From JBFELU01 sp041572755 (GTDB lineage Bacteria > Actinomycetota > Acidimicrobiia > Spongiisociales > UBA11373), in NCBI GenBank assembly GCA_041572755.1, contig JBFFRY010000019.1, positions 1 through 51,771 on the forward strand: DNA of 51,771 bases, in the 5' to 3' direction. This document shows, piece after piece, positions 51,499-51,771 of this stretch (position 1 is the first letter of the stretch; each line of letters starts with the position of its first letter). The notes below the pieces were generated by a model. It saw only the letters and a list, made by a program, of their open reading frames with translations, was not told where the DNA came from and ran no database searches. The position numbers and the translations under genes are program-made.

Positions 51499-51771
51499 AT
51501 GCAGCTCCCCAGCGATCGCTACCGGGCGGCAGAGTCCGAACTGATCGAAGCGTACGGGCTACATGTCACAGAGCACGTCGTGGAGGTGGACGCTCCCGCA
51601 GTCTCGATTCGGGTGCTGGATGTCGGGTCGGGCGACCCCATGGTCTTCCTCCACGGTGCGCCGAATGCCGCAGCGAGCTGGGCACCGCTTGCAGCGCAAC
51701 TGACGGGGAATCGATGTGTGCTCATCGACGGACCTGGGGCCGGTCTCAGCTCGCCCGTGAGGAAGTGGGAC
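51499..51771 (+). CDS. Alpha/beta-hydrolase-fold protein, N-terminal 91 residues (cut by window end)
   Basis: The frame stays open to the window edge. The ATG has a good GGAGG five bases upstream. VSIRVLDVGSGDPMVFLHGA is the usual early strand pair, with the oxyanion HGAPNAAASWAPLAAQL, and CVLIDGPGAGLSSP corresponds to the 'xxDxpGxGxS' turn of the fold. The nucleophile and catalytic triad lie beyond the window. Esterase, haloalkane dehalogenase-like and other activities are all possible. Confidence 0.72.
   Translation, partial: MQLPSDRYRAAESELIEAYGLHVTEHVVEVDAPAVSIRVLDVGSGDPMVFLHGAPNAAASWAPLAAQLTGNRCVLIDGPGAGLSSPVRKWD

Overview
The window is a high-GC bacterial chromosome segment with tightly packed genes. 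A WhiB-type iron-sulfur regulator, many leaderless-looking starts, GTG/TTG starts and an actinobacterial-type SOS box point to Actinobacteriota. Acidimicrobiia or a neighbouring class is my guess; no marker here fixes it further. No insertion sequence, phage, CRISPR array or tRNA was found, and no stretch over 300 bases lacks a gene.

Layout. 1-7.0 kb: the 3' part of an alpha-glucan phosphorylase and a convergent aminotransferase, then a minus-strand run lon / ROK sugar kinase / DUF1232 / LiaF-like membrane protein. 7.1-13.5 kb: a divergent hsp20, then a minus-strand run NYN nuclease-like protein, twin-CxxC mini-protein, QueG, metallophosphoesterase, methyltransferase, SRPBCC protein, ArsA-type ATPase, acidic mini-protein. 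13.6-24.4 kb: M1 metallopeptidase lipoprotein, then gnd, zwf, an EamA transporter, pntAA-pntAB-pntB, a nitroreductase, a SpoU methyltransferase and metK. Most of this block makes or balances NADPH. 24.4-28.0 kb: a four-gene glycine betaine/choline-type ABC importer closed by a strong terminator. 28.1-36 kb: menC-like enzyme, TPM-domain protein, second SpoU methyltransferase, an exonuclease/GIY-YIG fusion with a perfect LexA box, and a Cdc48-like double AAA protein with a degenerate first ATPase.

36-39.6 kb is redox-rich: a divergent arginase-fold gene and thioredoxin lipoprotein, an Lgt-like membrane protein with a Cys pair, a prephenate dehydrogenase-chorismate mutase fusion, and a TlpA-like lipoprotein in which an in-frame TGA sits exactly where the first Cys of CxxC belongs (UGVC), followed at once by a SECIS-like hairpin. 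This is the best candidate for a previously undescribed element: a lipid-anchored selenoprotein thioredoxin.

39.7-46.8 kb: a minus-strand operon with mostly overlapping genes (ABC-2 permease, ABC ATPase, heparinase-fold protein, two sulfotransferases, glycosyltransferase, Stf0-type sulfotransferase). It looks like a system for building and exporting a sulfated surface glycan. 46.9-51.8 kb: Fur-family regulator, trpD, glutaryl-CoA-dehydrogenase-like enzyme, whiB, a gamma-glutamylcyclotransferase-like gene, a small membrane protein, rnpB (RNase P RNA) with a UUCG terminator, and the 5' end of an alpha/beta hydrolase.

All assignments come from reading motifs and gene arrangement; no database search was run.
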